Notes: a model not told the origin generated them from the letters alone. 50,306 bases of DNA from JBBPYR01 sp038199755 (GCA_038199755.1 JBBPYR010000142.1:1-50306), one strand, 5' to 3'; counted from the stretch's first letter, positions 40,808 to 49,505 are shown. A program made the numbers and translations.

Positions 40808-41088
40808 ATGAGTACGTAAACACACATCCTCAACAGGAGAAGACACATTGTAATTATGAGCACATTCTTCTAGGCAGCATCCCCACTTTCACAGAGCTTA
40901 TCATAGCTTCTTTTTGCTGCCCCGTGTTGTGCTCAGATATCAACAGCGATGTGGATTCAACCACGGATGCATACCGCACGCATACGCCTAGCATACCATC
41001 CACCGTCCACTCAACACATGCGCACCATAGAGAGCACAACACCTCACTCTTTCTGTTATACCATCATTTCTTTCTCTAGTAGTGAGGT
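40808..41088 (+). promoter_or_regulatory. Structured leader of the ABC-F gene with competing pairings
   Basis: Four complementary sets overlap. (1) GAGCACA (40858-40864) with TGTGCTC (40928-40934), enclosing GGCAGC (40873-40878) and GCTGCC (40916-40921). (2) GTGTTGTGCTC (40924-40934) with GAGCACAACAC (41032-41042), 11 bp. (3) ACCTCACT (41041-41048) with AGTGAGGT (41081-41088), which contains the ribosome site of the ABC-F gene. Sets 1 and 2 compete for 40928-40934, and sets 2 and 3 share 41041-41042. Short frames ATG AGT ACG TAA (40808) and ATG AGC ACA TTC TTC TAG (40856) precede or overlap arm 1. The region otherwise has no gene. Regulation is inferred. Confidence 0.6.
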
Positions 41089-41094
41089 TTGTCT

Positions 41095-42765
41095 ATGTTA
41101 CTATCAGTACGCAATCTTTCAAAATCACATGGTGTCGTTACCGTCTTGCAGAATGTCTCATTTGTGGTCAACGCACAAGAGCGTATCGGCATAGTTGGGT
41201 CAAACGGCGTGGGAAAAACGACACTCCTCAAAGTGCTGATTGGCCAGGAAGACCACGATAGCGGCACCATCAATTATGGCACCTCAGTCGAGTTTGGTTA
41301 CCTTTCGCAAACAACGCCCGATTTCTATGGTCGGACCATCGAAGATCTTATCATGGAGTCGGTTGGCAATCTGCGCCAGTTAGAAGAGCGGATGCACCAG
41401 CTAGAGGCAGCACTGGCAAACGCGGATGAAGCGACCTTGCCAACGCTGCTGGAAGAGTATACGCTCGTTGTTACCCGCTTTCAGGATCGTGGCGGCTATG
41501 AACTTGACTATAAGATAGACAGTATCCTGGCAGGTCTGCACATCGACTATCTGCCACGCACGCAGGAAATGCAGAAGCTTTCCGGTGGAGAAAAAGCACG
41601 TGTGGGGCTGGCAACGCTGCTGCTACGTTCACCGGAGTTACTGCTACTCGACGAGCCAACAAACCATCTGGATTTTGCCAGCATGGAGTGGCTAGAATCC
41701 TACCTTGCCAGCTACAATGGTGCAAGCTTGATCGTTTCTCATGATCGTCAATTTTTGAATCGAGCCATTAACCAGATTTTTGAGATCGACGAGTACGAGC
41801 ACCATTTGAAACGCTACGAAGGCAACTACGACGCTTTTGTGGCCACAAAAGCTGCCGAGCGTGCGAAATGGGAGGCAGACTACGAACGGCAGCAGGAAGA
41901 GATGCAAGAACTACGCAAGCGCATCAAGGTAACAGGCCGCCAAATTGGGCATACGAACCGCGCTCCACGTGACAACGATAAGTTCGCACGCTACTTCTTT
42001 GGCCAGAATGTTGATGCCGCCGTCTCACGCAATATCAAGGCAGCAGAAGAACAGCTACGGCGAATCGAAGCAGACCCGATTCCGCCACCACCAGCATTGT
42101 TGCAGGTCAACTCACACTTTAGTGGAACAGGTATAGCATCGCAAATGGTGCTGAATATTGCTGATCTCTCGAAAAGCTGGGATGGTCGTATCGTGCTCGA
42201 CCATATCAATATGGTCTTGCCAGCACAGGCGCGTATCATCTTGATAGGCCCAAATGGTGCAGGGAAAACCACGCTGTTCCGTACCATTATGGGGCTCGAG
42301 CAGCCCGATAGCGGCGAGGTGCATGTGGTAGGAAGCGCACGTATTGGTTATCTCCCCCAGGAACCCGCGCTGCTCGATAGAGATACCACAGTCATAGAAC
42401 GCTATCGCTATGGGCAGGTCGGCTACGAGGGGGAATTTATCGGGCGTCTGCTCGGCTACGGCTTTTTCAAATTAGAGGACATGCACAAGAAAGTGGGTCA
42501 GTTGAGTGTTGGACAGCAAAGAAAATTGGAGATTGCATGTCTTATGGCGGCACAGCCCAATGTTCTGCTACTGGACGAGCCAACAAACTACATCAGTCTG
42601 GACGTGTTGGAGGCATTTGAAGCGGCTGTGCTGGCCTTTCCAGGTCCGGTCATCGCCATCTCACATGATCGCTGGTTTATTCAGCGCTTTGGCGGCGAAC
42701 AGTGGACACTTGAGGATGGCCATCTACACAGAATGGAAAGTCAAGGAACTAATCTCTTGCATTAA
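41095..42765 (+). CDS. ABC-F family ATPase (translation factor or ribosome-protection type)
   Basis: A 556-residue protein with two ABC domains and no membrane segments. Domain 1: Walker A GSNGVGKT (35-42), signature LSGGEKARVG, Walker B LLLLDEPTNHLD. A charged linker (AERAKWEADYERQQEEMQEL) follows. Domain 2: Walker A GPNGAGKT, signature LSVGQQRKLE, Walker B LLLDEPTNYISLD. ABC-F proteins act at the ribosomal E site; subsets dislodge antibiotics. The C-terminal extension is short. ATG 41095 has GAGG 7 nt upstream, inside a potential hairpin. The gene stands alone behind a long structured leader, the arrangement seen with regulated antibiotic-resistance ABC-Fs; which subfamily it belongs to cannot be settled by eye. 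Confidence 0.92.
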   Translation: MLLSVRNLSKSHGVVTVLQNVSFVVNAQERIGIVGSNGVGKTTLLKVLIGQEDHDSGTINYGTSVEFGYLSQTTPDFYGRTIEDLIMESVGNLRQLEERMHQLEAALANADEATLPTLLEEYTLVVTRFQDRGGYELDYKIDSILAGLHIDYLPRTQEMQKLSGGEKARVGLATLLLRSPELLLLDEPTNHLDFASMEWLESYLASYNGASLIVSHDRQFLNRAINQIFEIDEYEHHLKRYEGNYDAFVATKAAERAKWEADYERQQEEMQELRKRIKVTGRQIGHTNRAPRDNDKFARYFFGQNVDAAVSRNIKAAEEQLRRIEADPIPPPPALLQVNSHFSGTGIASQMVLNIADLSKSWDGRIVLDHINMVLPAQARIILIGPNGAGKTTLFRTIMGLEQPDSGEVHVVGSARIGYLPQEPALLDRDTTVIERYRYGQVGYEGEFIGRLLGYGFFKLEDMHKKVGQLSVGQQRKLEIACLMAAQPNVLLLDEPTNYISLDVLEAFEAAVLAFPGPVIAISHDRWFIQRFGGEQWTLEDGHLHRMESQGTNLLH

Positions 42766-42841
42766 AGAGCGGAACTCTGTTATAGTGAATCAGTGCTTCT
42801 TTACAGCACAGGTTTTCATACAAGCGAAAGGAACAATACCC

Positions 42842-43102
42842 ATGTCTGAGCCAAATTTCGCGCAAAAAGCTGGCGGTTTCGCCTTTGATGCTGGGGTCGA
42901 TACCGCAGCAGATGGCTTCATCAATAACGAACTCAACGTTGTTGAGCAGCATGTTCCCATTCCCGGCGGTGAGATGGTTGACAAGATGATTAACACCGAA
43001 GTTGATCAGATGGCGAATAACGCTATCAACAATGAGATCAACAAGGGTGTGGGTGGCGTGCTCGGCGATGTGGAAGGACTCTTCAGCCATCACCAGCAGT
43101 AG
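42842..43102 (+). CDS. Small Asn/Gly-rich hypothetical protein
   Basis: An 86-residue soluble protein that I do not recognise, with repeated acidic/Asn motifs (INNELNVVEQHV, MANNAINNEINKG) and a His/Gln tail (FSHHQQ). ATG 42842 has AAAGGAA about 8 nt upstream; the much longer frame back to 42506 lies in the ABC-F gene and is spurious. The repetitive amphipathic character suggests a helical, possibly self-assembling protein, which is speculative. It ends before a long terminator. Confidence 0.6.
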   Translation: MSEPNFAQKAGGFAFDAGVDTAADGFINNELNVVEQHVPIPGGEMVDKMINTEVDQMANNAINNEINKGVGGVLGDVEGLFSHHQQ

Positions 43103-43145
43103 TTAACGCACTATTTCTTTCAACACATCGTCTCATAGGCCATTC

Positions 43146-43199
43146 AAGCAATAAAAAAACAAGCGGATGTATTACTATCCGCTTGTTTTTTTATTGCTT
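43146..43199. terminator. 23-bp perfect inverted repeat, bidirectional terminator
   Basis: The arms 43146-43168 and 43177-43199 are fully complementary (AAGCAATAAAAAAACAAGCG at the left edge), with an 8-nt loop. The seven-A and seven-T runs lie within the stem, giving a terminator for both the small gene at 42842 and the polysaccharide deacetylase gene. Confidence 0.85.
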
Positions 43200-43216
43200 C
43201 AGGACAGTTTACTGCT

Positions 43217-44032
43217 CTAGGCAGCAGTGGTGGTGGAAGTAGAGCCAACAAGGGGCATATGATTGTAGAGTTGCTGGATGGTGACAAGCTGATAGCCACG
43301 TTGCTGCAAACCCTCAATAATCATTGGTAGAGCAGCCACGGTTTGTGAGCGATTACCACCACTATCATGCATCAGCACGATGCTACCATTGGCTGTTTGA
43401 CTGAGCGCAGTGTTCACTATCGCAGGTGATCCAGGCAATTGCCAATCTTCTGTATCGACGCTCCAGAGAACAGGCGTCAATCCGAGTGCCTTTGCCTGAG
43501 CCAGTACTTTGCCATCAATCGCACCATAAGGAGGGCGAAAAAAGGTTGGCGGCGTGCCAGCTGCCTGTTGTATTACGTTTGAAGTGTTGCTCAACTGTGT
43601 TTGAATGTCCGTATTGGCTAATGTCGTCAAATCTGGATGGTTCCAGCTATGGTTCGCCACAACATTGCCCGCACTCTGCTCCTGCTGCACAAGATCAGGG
43701 TAGTTCTGCACATTTTCACCAACCGTGAAGAACGTTGCATGCACATTATATTTTTGCAATATAGCCAGAATCTGTGGTGTGAAAAGCGGGCTTGGACCAT
43801 CATCAAAGGTTAACGCCACCTCTGGCAGATCAGCATTGCCCTGTGAAATGACGCTACTTCTAATCTGCGGCTCCACGGTAGCCTGTCGATCCACCCAATT
43901 ATTGAGGGGCAACGAAGTGGGTGTTGGCATAACGGTAGCGACATGTGGCGTATGTGCATAGACAACAATAACTGAGCCAAAGGCAATCATGCCAACAACC
44001 AAAACAAGTAACATCAAGAATATTCTTTTCAT
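43217..44032 (-). CDS. Exported polysaccharide deacetylase (NodB-type, carbohydrate esterase 4)
   Basis: A 271-residue secreted or membrane-anchored enzyme removing acetyl groups from peptidoglycan or other N-acetylated glycans. The N-terminal hydrophobic segment (IFLMLLVLVVGMIAFGSVIVV) is a signal or anchor. CE4 motifs: MT1 TFDDGPS, MT2 HSWNHPDL (metal-binding His residues), MT3 RPPYGAI, MT4 DTEDWQ and MT5 IVLMHDSGG. All are intact, so it is probably active. The C-terminus ends in a Thr-rich tail (GSTSTTTAA). AAGGA is about 10 nt upstream of ATG 44032. Single-gene unit. Confidence 0.94.
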   Translation of the reverse strand: MKRIFLMLLVLVVGMIAFGSVIVVYAHTPHVATVMPTPTSLPLNNWVDRQATVEPQIRSSVISQGNADLPEVALTFDDGPSPLFTPQILAILQKYNVHATFFTVGENVQNYPDLVQQEQSAGNVVANHSWNHPDLTTLANTDIQTQLSNTSNVIQQAAGTPPTFFRPPYGAIDGKVLAQAKALGLTPVLWSVDTEDWQLPGSPAIVNTALSQTANGSIVLMHDSGGNRSQTVAALPMIIEGLQQRGYQLVTIQQLYNHMPLVGSTSTTTAA

Positions 44033-44171
44033 ACTATGCCAGTCCTTGAACAGAAAACAGCGTTATACGTTCTTCTAGTACCAGCATACAGTTCATTGAC
44101 AAAAATAAACATGAAGCAGTTCACAAAAGCAGAGTTGATTTTGTGACTCACGGGAAGCGGTGGGAGCGCAT

Positions 44172-45542
44172 TCACGGCTTATGCAGTAACTCGGCCTCCA
44201 GGTCATCGACAAACTGGCGGGCAAGGCGACCGGAACGTCCGGCACGTTGGCGCTCCCATTGTAAAGCGCGATTACGCAAGGTTTCTTCAGGAAGGGGAAT
44301 GCCGCGCACCTGTGCCAGACCTACTGCAATAGTCAGATACCGCTCTTGATCGGGGGCGGCAAACGTGACACGCAAGCCAAAACGATGGACCAATGACAGC
44401 TTTTCATCCATCGTATCACGCCAATTGACATCCTCACTTGGCTTGCCACGATCAGAGAACTGTTCACGAATAATGTTATGGCGGTTCGTCGTCGTACAAA
44501 TGAGCACGTTGGCTGGTCGCGCCTCAGCTGTGCCTTCCAAGAGCATCTTCAACACTTTGTACTCGATCTCGTGCTCCTCAAAGGAAAGATCATCAATAAA
44601 CAGTAGGAAACGCGGGGCATGTCCGCGCACCAAGGCGACGATTCTTGGTAGGTCACGAATATGCTCCTTGTGGACCTCGATCAAGCGTAACCCCTGTTCG
44701 GCATAGGTGTTCACCAGAGCCTTCACGGTTGATGATTTGCCGGTGCCGGGTGCTCCATAGAGCAGCATATCGTGGGCGGGCAAGCCTGTGAGAAAGCGTG
44801 CCATGTTTGCCTTCAACAGATTTTGTTCGCGCTGATAGCCGATCAGTTCTGTCAAACGTACCGGGTCAGGATATTGAATGCCTTGCAACCCTTCGTGCGC
44901 ACCCTGCCAGCGAAACACGGAATAATGGGCGAACAAGCCAGTACCATGCCGCTCCCAATGTTTCATGAGCGGCTCAACCAGTCTGGTCCAGTCAGCACTG
45001 CTATCGGCTTGCCTTGCCAGCATGTTGCGTGGGGTATTGCCATCCTCTATGCCAACAGGGGCTAAATTGCGCCATAGCTCCCACGCTTCTTGCAGCATCG
45101 GGAGAGACGGGGCAACCGCGCTGGTACTCAGTTGCCACACAGTATAAGCGTTGAGAAGATACAAACGATGGAGTGCTTTTACATCTCGCTCAGCTTGACG
45201 CTGTAACGTCTCATTTACGCTAGCTATTCCAGCCCGTTCAACCTGACGACTGAGCACATTGCTATCATCGATAATACGGCCAATAAGATACGCCTGCCAT
45301 GCATCCAGGAGACAAGGTGTTGTTTCTTGCTGTGTGATCTCAGCTAATTCATTGAACATTTGGCTATAGGAAGTTGCGATGACCTCGGTATCGAGTTCTT
45401 GTGCGACAAGGGCAGACAAGAGGCGAAGCATGATTTGTGCGGGTTTATCTTCCAGAACGCGACGGAAAATGGTGATGCCTTGTGCAGCTTGTAGAGCTAG
45501 TTGCACCTGTTCCAGAGATGTTGGTGAAGAAAATGTATTCAT
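44172..45542 (-). CDS. DUF815 family AAA-type ATPase
   Basis: A 456-residue cytoplasmic protein whose C-terminal half matches DUF815: ELIGYQREQNLLKANMARFL, Walker A YGAPGTGKSSTVKAL, then RLIEVHKEHIRDLPRIVALV, Walker B FLLFIDDLSFEEHEIEYKVL and LICTTTNRHNI. The N-terminal 230 residues are helical and not recognised. The biochemical role of DUF815 proteins is unknown to me beyond ATP binding. ATG 45542 has a weak GAGAG upstream. It follows the Ser/Thr kinase gene on the same strand, 36 nt after its stop. Confidence 0.88.
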   Translation of the reverse strand: MNTFSSPTSLEQVQLALQAAQGITIFRRVLEDKPAQIMLRLLSALVAQELDTEVIATSYSQMFNELAEITQQETTPCLLDAWQAYLIGRIIDDSNVLSRQVERAGIASVNETLQRQAERDVKALHRLYLLNAYTVWQLSTSAVAPSLPMLQEAWELWRNLAPVGIEDGNTPRNMLARQADSSADWTRLVEPLMKHWERHGTGLFAHYSVFRWQGAHEGLQGIQYPDPVRLTELIGYQREQNLLKANMARFLTGLPAHDMLLYGAPGTGKSSTVKALVNTYAEQGLRLIEVHKEHIRDLPRIVALVRGHAPRFLLFIDDLSFEEHEIEYKVLKMLLEGTAEARPANVLICTTTNRHNIIREQFSDRGKPSEDVNWRDTMDEKLSLVHRFGLRVTFAAPDQERYLTIAVGLAQVRGIPLPEETLRNRALQWERQRAGRSGRLARQFVDDLEAELLHKP

Positions 45543-45578
45543 GTGATGACTCTCACGATCTTTTCAGTATTTTTACTA

Positions 45579-47072
45579 TCATAACATGCTACGCGCCCAA
45601 TCATAGGTGGCGGCAGTGGCGGGATGAGGAGGATAGCTAAAGAGTCGTGTCCCGTCGGCGGCACCCCAGACCTGCGCGGTTCTATCGTTTGAGCCAGTAA
45701 TAATGTGCTTGCCATCACGAGACCAATCGACACACCAGAGCAGGTCTGTATGACCGCGATAGGTCACGAGAGCGTTTGGCTCAGTTTGCGCGGAAGGGAG
45801 AGCCGTAACAGTGTTTTGTGTTCCTGGCAAAGATAGGTGTATTGACGGCGAGGTGGCAGTGCGCCGTGAAGTAACAAACCATGTGATACCACTGCCAGCC
45901 GCCGCCGCACCGAGAATGCCAGCGAGAACCAGCCGACGCGAAATGGGAGCACCTTGTCTAGGACTGCCCATAGCAACATTGGGTGCTTGTGGGGCAGACA
46001 GAGCAGGGGGATATCCAGCAGGATACCTATAAGGCTGAGGAGTATGGATCATATTTGGCGCGCTCGGCGCATAGGTGGCATAAAGCATAGGCGGAGAAGA
46101 AGGTGCCGGTGCTTGTGTTGAATAGGAAGGAAGAGCAGAGGTAGCTGGTGTATACACGGCAGATGATGATGGGAGTTGAGATGTCGAGGGAGAAGGGTAC
46201 AGCACAGGAGATGAGGAAGATGTGGCATATGGGGGTCGTTGCACATGATAAACACCACTGCATGCACGCTCTAGGGCCTGGGCAAAATCGCGTACAGTCG
46301 CAAAACGGCGATGGGGATCTTTTGCTAGTGCAATCATCACCACTTCCTCGATTGCAGGAGCAATTGAGGGCAGGTAGTGACGCAATGGAGGTGGCGGCAC
46401 CATCGTCTGCTTAATGGCGATTTCGGTATAGGCACCCTCAAAAGGACGATTGCCACATAACCACTCATAGACACTAATCGCTAGGGCGTACTGATCGCTA
46501 GCGGGACGTGGATGCGCCTGTATTTGCTCCGGTGCCATATAGGCAATACTGCCAGCAATGTTTTGCACACTTTGAGAAGAGGTGCTTTGTGCGGCTAAAG
46601 CAATGCCAAAATCACTGAGGAGAATGTCTTGATTATCAGCTACCAACATGTTTTCGGGCTTCACATCACGATGGATCAGGCGTTGCTCATGGGCATATTG
46701 CAGGGCATCGGCAATTTGTTTTGTGTAGGTGACGACCGCAGGAAGTGGTACCTGTGTCGCTTTGAGATGCCTCTGGCGTAGCGTGCCGTGCGAGGCATAA
46801 TCCATCACCAGATAGGGAGTGCTGTTTTCAACGCCAAAGTCGAGCACACGCACAATATGGTGATGACGCAAACGTGCGACCATTTGAGCCTCACGGAGAA
46901 AGCCTTCAATGTCTTCCTGTGCCAGTTGGGTATGTAATATCTTTACCGCAGCCAACGTGCGTAGATAGCGATGCTCTCCCAGATATACTTCCGCGAAGCC
47001 CCCTTTACCTAAGAGGCGCAACAGTATATAATTTCCCAGTTGCTGTCCAACACGATCAGTACGATCTTTCAT
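45579..47072 (-). CDS. Membrane Ser/Thr protein kinase with a single WD40 blade
   Basis: A 497-residue Hanks-type kinase: P-loop LLGKGGFAEVYLG, VAI-type Lys in AAVKIL, HRDVKPENMLVAD, DFGIAL activation loop and GSIAYMAPEQI. A long Pro/Ser/Tyr-rich linker (about 270-380) follows, then one TM helix (RLVLAGILGAAAAGSGITWF) and an extracellular stub with one WD40 blade (YRGHTDLLWCVDWSRDGKHI...TAQVWGAADGTRLFSY). It then stops, where multi-blade propellers continue in related kinases, so the sensor domain is truncated. ATG 47072 has GGAAAAG upstream. Followed by the DUF815 gene. Confidence 0.9.
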   Translation of the reverse strand: MKDRTDRVGQQLGNYILLRLLGKGGFAEVYLGEHRYLRTLAAVKILHTQLAQEDIEGFLREAQMVARLRHHHIVRVLDFGVENSTPYLVMDYASHGTLRQRHLKATQVPLPAVVTYTKQIADALQYAHEQRLIHRDVKPENMLVADNQDILLSDFGIALAAQSTSSQSVQNIAGSIAYMAPEQIQAHPRPASDQYALAISVYEWLCGNRPFEGAYTEIAIKQTMVPPPPLRHYLPSIAPAIEEVVMIALAKDPHRRFATVRDFAQALERACSGVYHVQRPPYATSSSSPVLYPSPSTSQLPSSSAVYTPATSALPSYSTQAPAPSSPPMLYATYAPSAPNMIHTPQPYRYPAGYPPALSAPQAPNVAMGSPRQGAPISRRLVLAGILGAAAAGSGITWFVTSRRTATSPSIHLSLPGTQNTVTALPSAQTEPNALVTYRGHTDLLWCVDWSRDGKHIITGSNDRTAQVWGAADGTRLFSYPPHPATAATYDWARSML

Positions 47073-47305
47073 TTTTCTCTTTTCCTGAGTACACTTTGTT
47101 TCCCTTGAGCTGAGTGTATGAGAGTGCGTAAAAAAACACAAGAGTCTTACCCATTTGTCCTGTAATCGTGACATAATTTGGCGCGTTGGATACGATATAA
47201 GCACAGAACAAATACCGACTAACACGGCACAAGAAGTACGTGAGTAGGAGTATTCGCTCTTTTAATCTTTATTGAACTATTCTTAACAAAGAAAGCCGAA
47301 GCGTT

Positions 47306-47689
47306 GTGGGAGACCGACCAAAAATATTAATAATAGATGACAGCCCGACCGTGAGAGTATATATGGCGCGTGCCTTAGAGCAAGCAGGATATAATGTCAG
47401 CGTAGCGGGAAGTGCTCGTGAAGGATGGCAAAAAGCACTGCAAGAGAAGCCACGTTGCCTGCTCTTAGATGTCGTGCTACCCGACATCAGCGGTTTTCAG
47501 GCATGTCGCCACTTTCGGGCGAACATGCCAAAACAAACACTCGCCATTATCCTTATAAGCACGAAGAATACTGCCCTTGATAAAGCGTGGGGTATGCGTC
47601 AGGGTGCCGACGACTACCTCGTAAAGCCATTTTCAGAAGAAGTGCTCCTCCAGGCAGTGCATAATGTGCTGGCAATGCAATCTGCATAG
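47306..47689 (+). CDS. Single-domain response regulator (CheY-like)
   Basis: A 127-residue receiver domain with no output domain: acidic pair Asp11-Asp12, phosphoacceptor Asp55 (LLLDVVLPD), the Thr/Ser position in IILISTKN and Lys107 (LVKPFS). It acts through protein partners that cannot be identified here; no kinase is adjacent except the divergent Ser/Thr kinase. The start is GTG 47306, with only a weak purine stretch upstream. A repeat-rich stretch follows the stop. Confidence 0.85.
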   Translation: MGDRPKILIIDDSPTVRVYMARALEQAGYNVSVAGSAREGWQKALQEKPRCLLLDVVLPDISGFQACRHFRANMPKQTLAIILISTKNTALDKAWGMRQGADDYLVKPFSEEVLLQAVHNVLAMQSA

Positions 47690-47695
47690 GGGCAT

Positions 47696-47757
47696 CATGC
47701 AACGGGCGTCATTCGTCGGCAACGGACGTCATGCAACGGGCGCGATAAATCTCGCCC
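47696..47757. repeat. Short repeat cluster with a palindromic unit
   Basis: CATGCAACGGGCG occurs at 47696-47708 and 47730-47742, with a related AACGGACGTC between them, and the region ends in a hairpin GGGCG(C)GATAAATC(T)CGCCC (47738-47757). It fills the space between two convergent genes and resembles dispersed repeats of the type with a T/A-rich loop between GC arms; copies elsewhere would be needed to establish a family. Confidence 0.55.
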
Positions 47758-48669
47758 CTACGAGAGGGCATTGAATAAGGTGATGAAGTATAGTCCTGCA
47801 TCTGCGAGTTTGCCTGTATCTTCAATGCTCCACACTGCCGAGAGAACGGCCTGAGCAAAGCCCCAGTTAGCGATACGTTCACGTTCAAAGCCTAATTCAG
47901 CGGAAAGCTGGTCGATACGACGTGCCATAAGAGACCTGGGGTTGGTAACGGCGAGGATATCGGGCCAGAAGTTGCGTAACAAAGCACCTGTCTCGAAGGC
48001 GGGCTCACCTATTACCCCTTTGGGATCGATGGCAAGCCACGGCATACGCTCAGCAGCGAGTATGTTATCTTGATGCAAGTCACCATGCAGGAGCACCGGC
48101 TCGGCCATAGATGCACAGAGTTCGGCATACAGCTGCTCAGCCTTAGCGAACAGAGCGGGTGCGATAGGGCCAGTTTCGCCAGCATAGCATGTGCGCAGAC
48201 GTGCAAAGCCCGCACCCCAATCAGAGATTGTGGGGAAGGGATAATGCTGTGGTGGCAGCGGATGCCATAGTCTGCGCATGACCGCTACCGCGCAAGAGAT
48301 CGCCACCTCGTCATCCTCCACAGCACGCAGCGATGTACCCGGCTTTAGACGCTCTAACAGCATGGCGGCATTCTGCTCATCATAGGCCAGGAGTTGTACC
48401 ATGCCGCGTCCAGCGAAGTGCCGCAGTGCCTCGGGCTGAGACGGGAACTCGTCGGTCAGACCAGTTTTCACAATAACCTCTGTGCCATCTGCACGAACCG
48501 CCGAGGCGACATAGTTGAATGAGAGGTTGCCAAACGGAGCACCGATGGTGAGCTGCCACTGTTCCTCGCAGGTGGCAAGGATGGCGGGCAAGCGGGCAAG
48601 CCATGCGCGACCCTCTTCACCAAAAAGTTCTATGGTGAAGCGTGCAAAGTTTTCAGGGATGATAAACAA
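47758..48669 (-). CDS. Aminoglycoside/hydroxyurea phosphotransferase-like kinase (APH(6)-type)
   Basis: A 303-residue small-molecule kinase of the APH fold closest to streptomycin 6-kinases: GAPFGNLSFNYVASAVRADG in the N-lobe, VIVKTGL with the ATP-binding Lys, the catalytic loop LLHGDLHQDNIL (Asp as base), and metal-binding AIDPKGVIGEPAFE. Many chromosomal members have unknown natural substrates, so resistance should not be assumed. The start is TTG 48669, with GGAGGAG 7 nt upstream; no ATG fits better. A tight reading-frame end lies against the repeat at 47696-47757. Confidence 0.88.
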   Translation of the reverse strand: MFIIPENFARFTIELFGEEGRAWLARLPAILATCEEQWQLTIGAPFGNLSFNYVASAVRADGTEVIVKTGLTDEFPSQPEALRHFAGRGMVQLLAYDEQNAAMLLERLKPGTSLRAVEDDEVAISCAVAVMRRLWHPLPPQHYPFPTISDWGAGFARLRTCYAGETGPIAPALFAKAEQLYAELCASMAEPVLLHGDLHQDNILAAERMPWLAIDPKGVIGEPAFETGALLRNFWPDILAVTNPRSLMARRIDQLSAELGFERERIANWGFAQAVLSAVWSIEDTGKLADAGLYFITLFNALS

Positions 48670-48773
48670 GCTATTTCTCCTCCATTACAGAATGGATTTT
48701 TCCAACCGCTCCGCTCACCGTCCAATGTTACATTTGTTTCAAATGTTTCACTTGTTTTACAAAATCAAGGGAA

Positions 48774-49358
48774 CTATAATTTTGCTGCGAGTCCTGCCTT
48801 GACCTGGGGCCATTCGCTCTCGATAATGCTGTAGTACACGGAGTGACGGTAGGAACCGTCTGGCATAATCACATGGTTACGCAGCACACCTTCTTTGACA
48901 GCACCCAGACGTTCAATCGCATGTTGCGATTTCAGGTTCAGGTGATGCGTCTTCAACTGCACACGAATCGCACCCAACTGCTCAAAGGCATGGCGCAATA
49001 GTAAATATTTGCACTCGGTATTGATGCCGCTACGTTGGACTGAGGGGGTCAGCCAGGTCCAGCCAATTTCTAAGCCGCGATCATGCAGTATGATGCTCAG
49101 GTAGCGCGTCGAGCCAACGGCTTGGCCCTGTGCGAGGTCAATGATAGCGAAGGGAACGCAAATCCCAGCTTCCTGGTCGCGCAAAGCTACTGCAATCCAC
49201 TGTTGCATCTCCGTCACAGAACGCATGGCTTTCACTGGCATATAGGTCCAGATGTTCGCGTCCTGCCCTATTTGGTACAATTCAGCGGCATGCTCCATCT
49301 GTAATGGTTCCAGGCGCACAATATTTCCCGTTAACGTGACTGGCTCTATTTTTTCCAT
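48774..49358 (-). CDS. GNAT-family N-acetyltransferase
   Basis: A 194-residue acetyl-CoA-dependent acyltransferase of the RimJ/RimL-like type: VRLEPLQMEHAAELYQI at the N-terminus, LEIGWTWLTPSVQRSGINTECKYLL at the acetyl-CoA site (the R/Q-x-x-G/A pattern is QRSGIN, slightly degenerate) and RVQLKTHHLNLKSQHAIERLG. ATG 49358 has AAAGGAT upstream and is preferred over the longer frame from 49394. The substrate is unknown. It is the first gene of a two-gene minus-strand stretch with the APH-like kinase. Confidence 0.87.
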   Translation of the reverse strand: MEKIEPVTLTGNIVRLEPLQMEHAAELYQIGQDANIWTYMPVKAMRSVTEMQQWIAVALRDQEAGICVPFAIIDLAQGQAVGSTRYLSIILHDRGLEIGWTWLTPSVQRSGINTECKYLLLRHAFEQLGAIRVQLKTHHLNLKSQHAIERLGAVKEGVLRNHVIMPDGSYRHSVYYSIIESEWPQVKAGLAAKL

Positions 49359-49382
49359 ACTCTGTATCCTTTGGTGCTTGCT

Positions 49383-49403
49383 GGATGCCCACAAAGGACA
49401 TCC
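49383..49403. repeat. Short palindromic intergenic element
   Basis: GGATGCCC/GGACATCC arms with an ACAAA loop (49383-49403), followed by CTAC. It lies between the GNAT gene and the promoter at 49506. It resembles the GC-armed palindromes at 9201-9321 and 47738-47757 in style but not in sequence. Confidence 0.4.
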
Positions 49404-49505
49404 CTACTGAAGGGCTCTTTTCGTGATTATTGGGATGTATTGTAACGTAGCTCTTGCAATGCGGCAACAGCCAATGTTGAACATTGAGAAAACAGGCTGC
49501 ACCTC

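Noticed and set aside
40854..41042. 62-codon minus-strand frame in the ABC-F leader
   Set aside because: No ribosome site or family match; the paired arms in this region explain its structure better.
40949..41194. 81-codon plus-strand frame overlapping the ABC-F start, as a leader peptide
   Set aside because: No ribosome site before its ATG, and the residues look random; kept only as a weak possibility.
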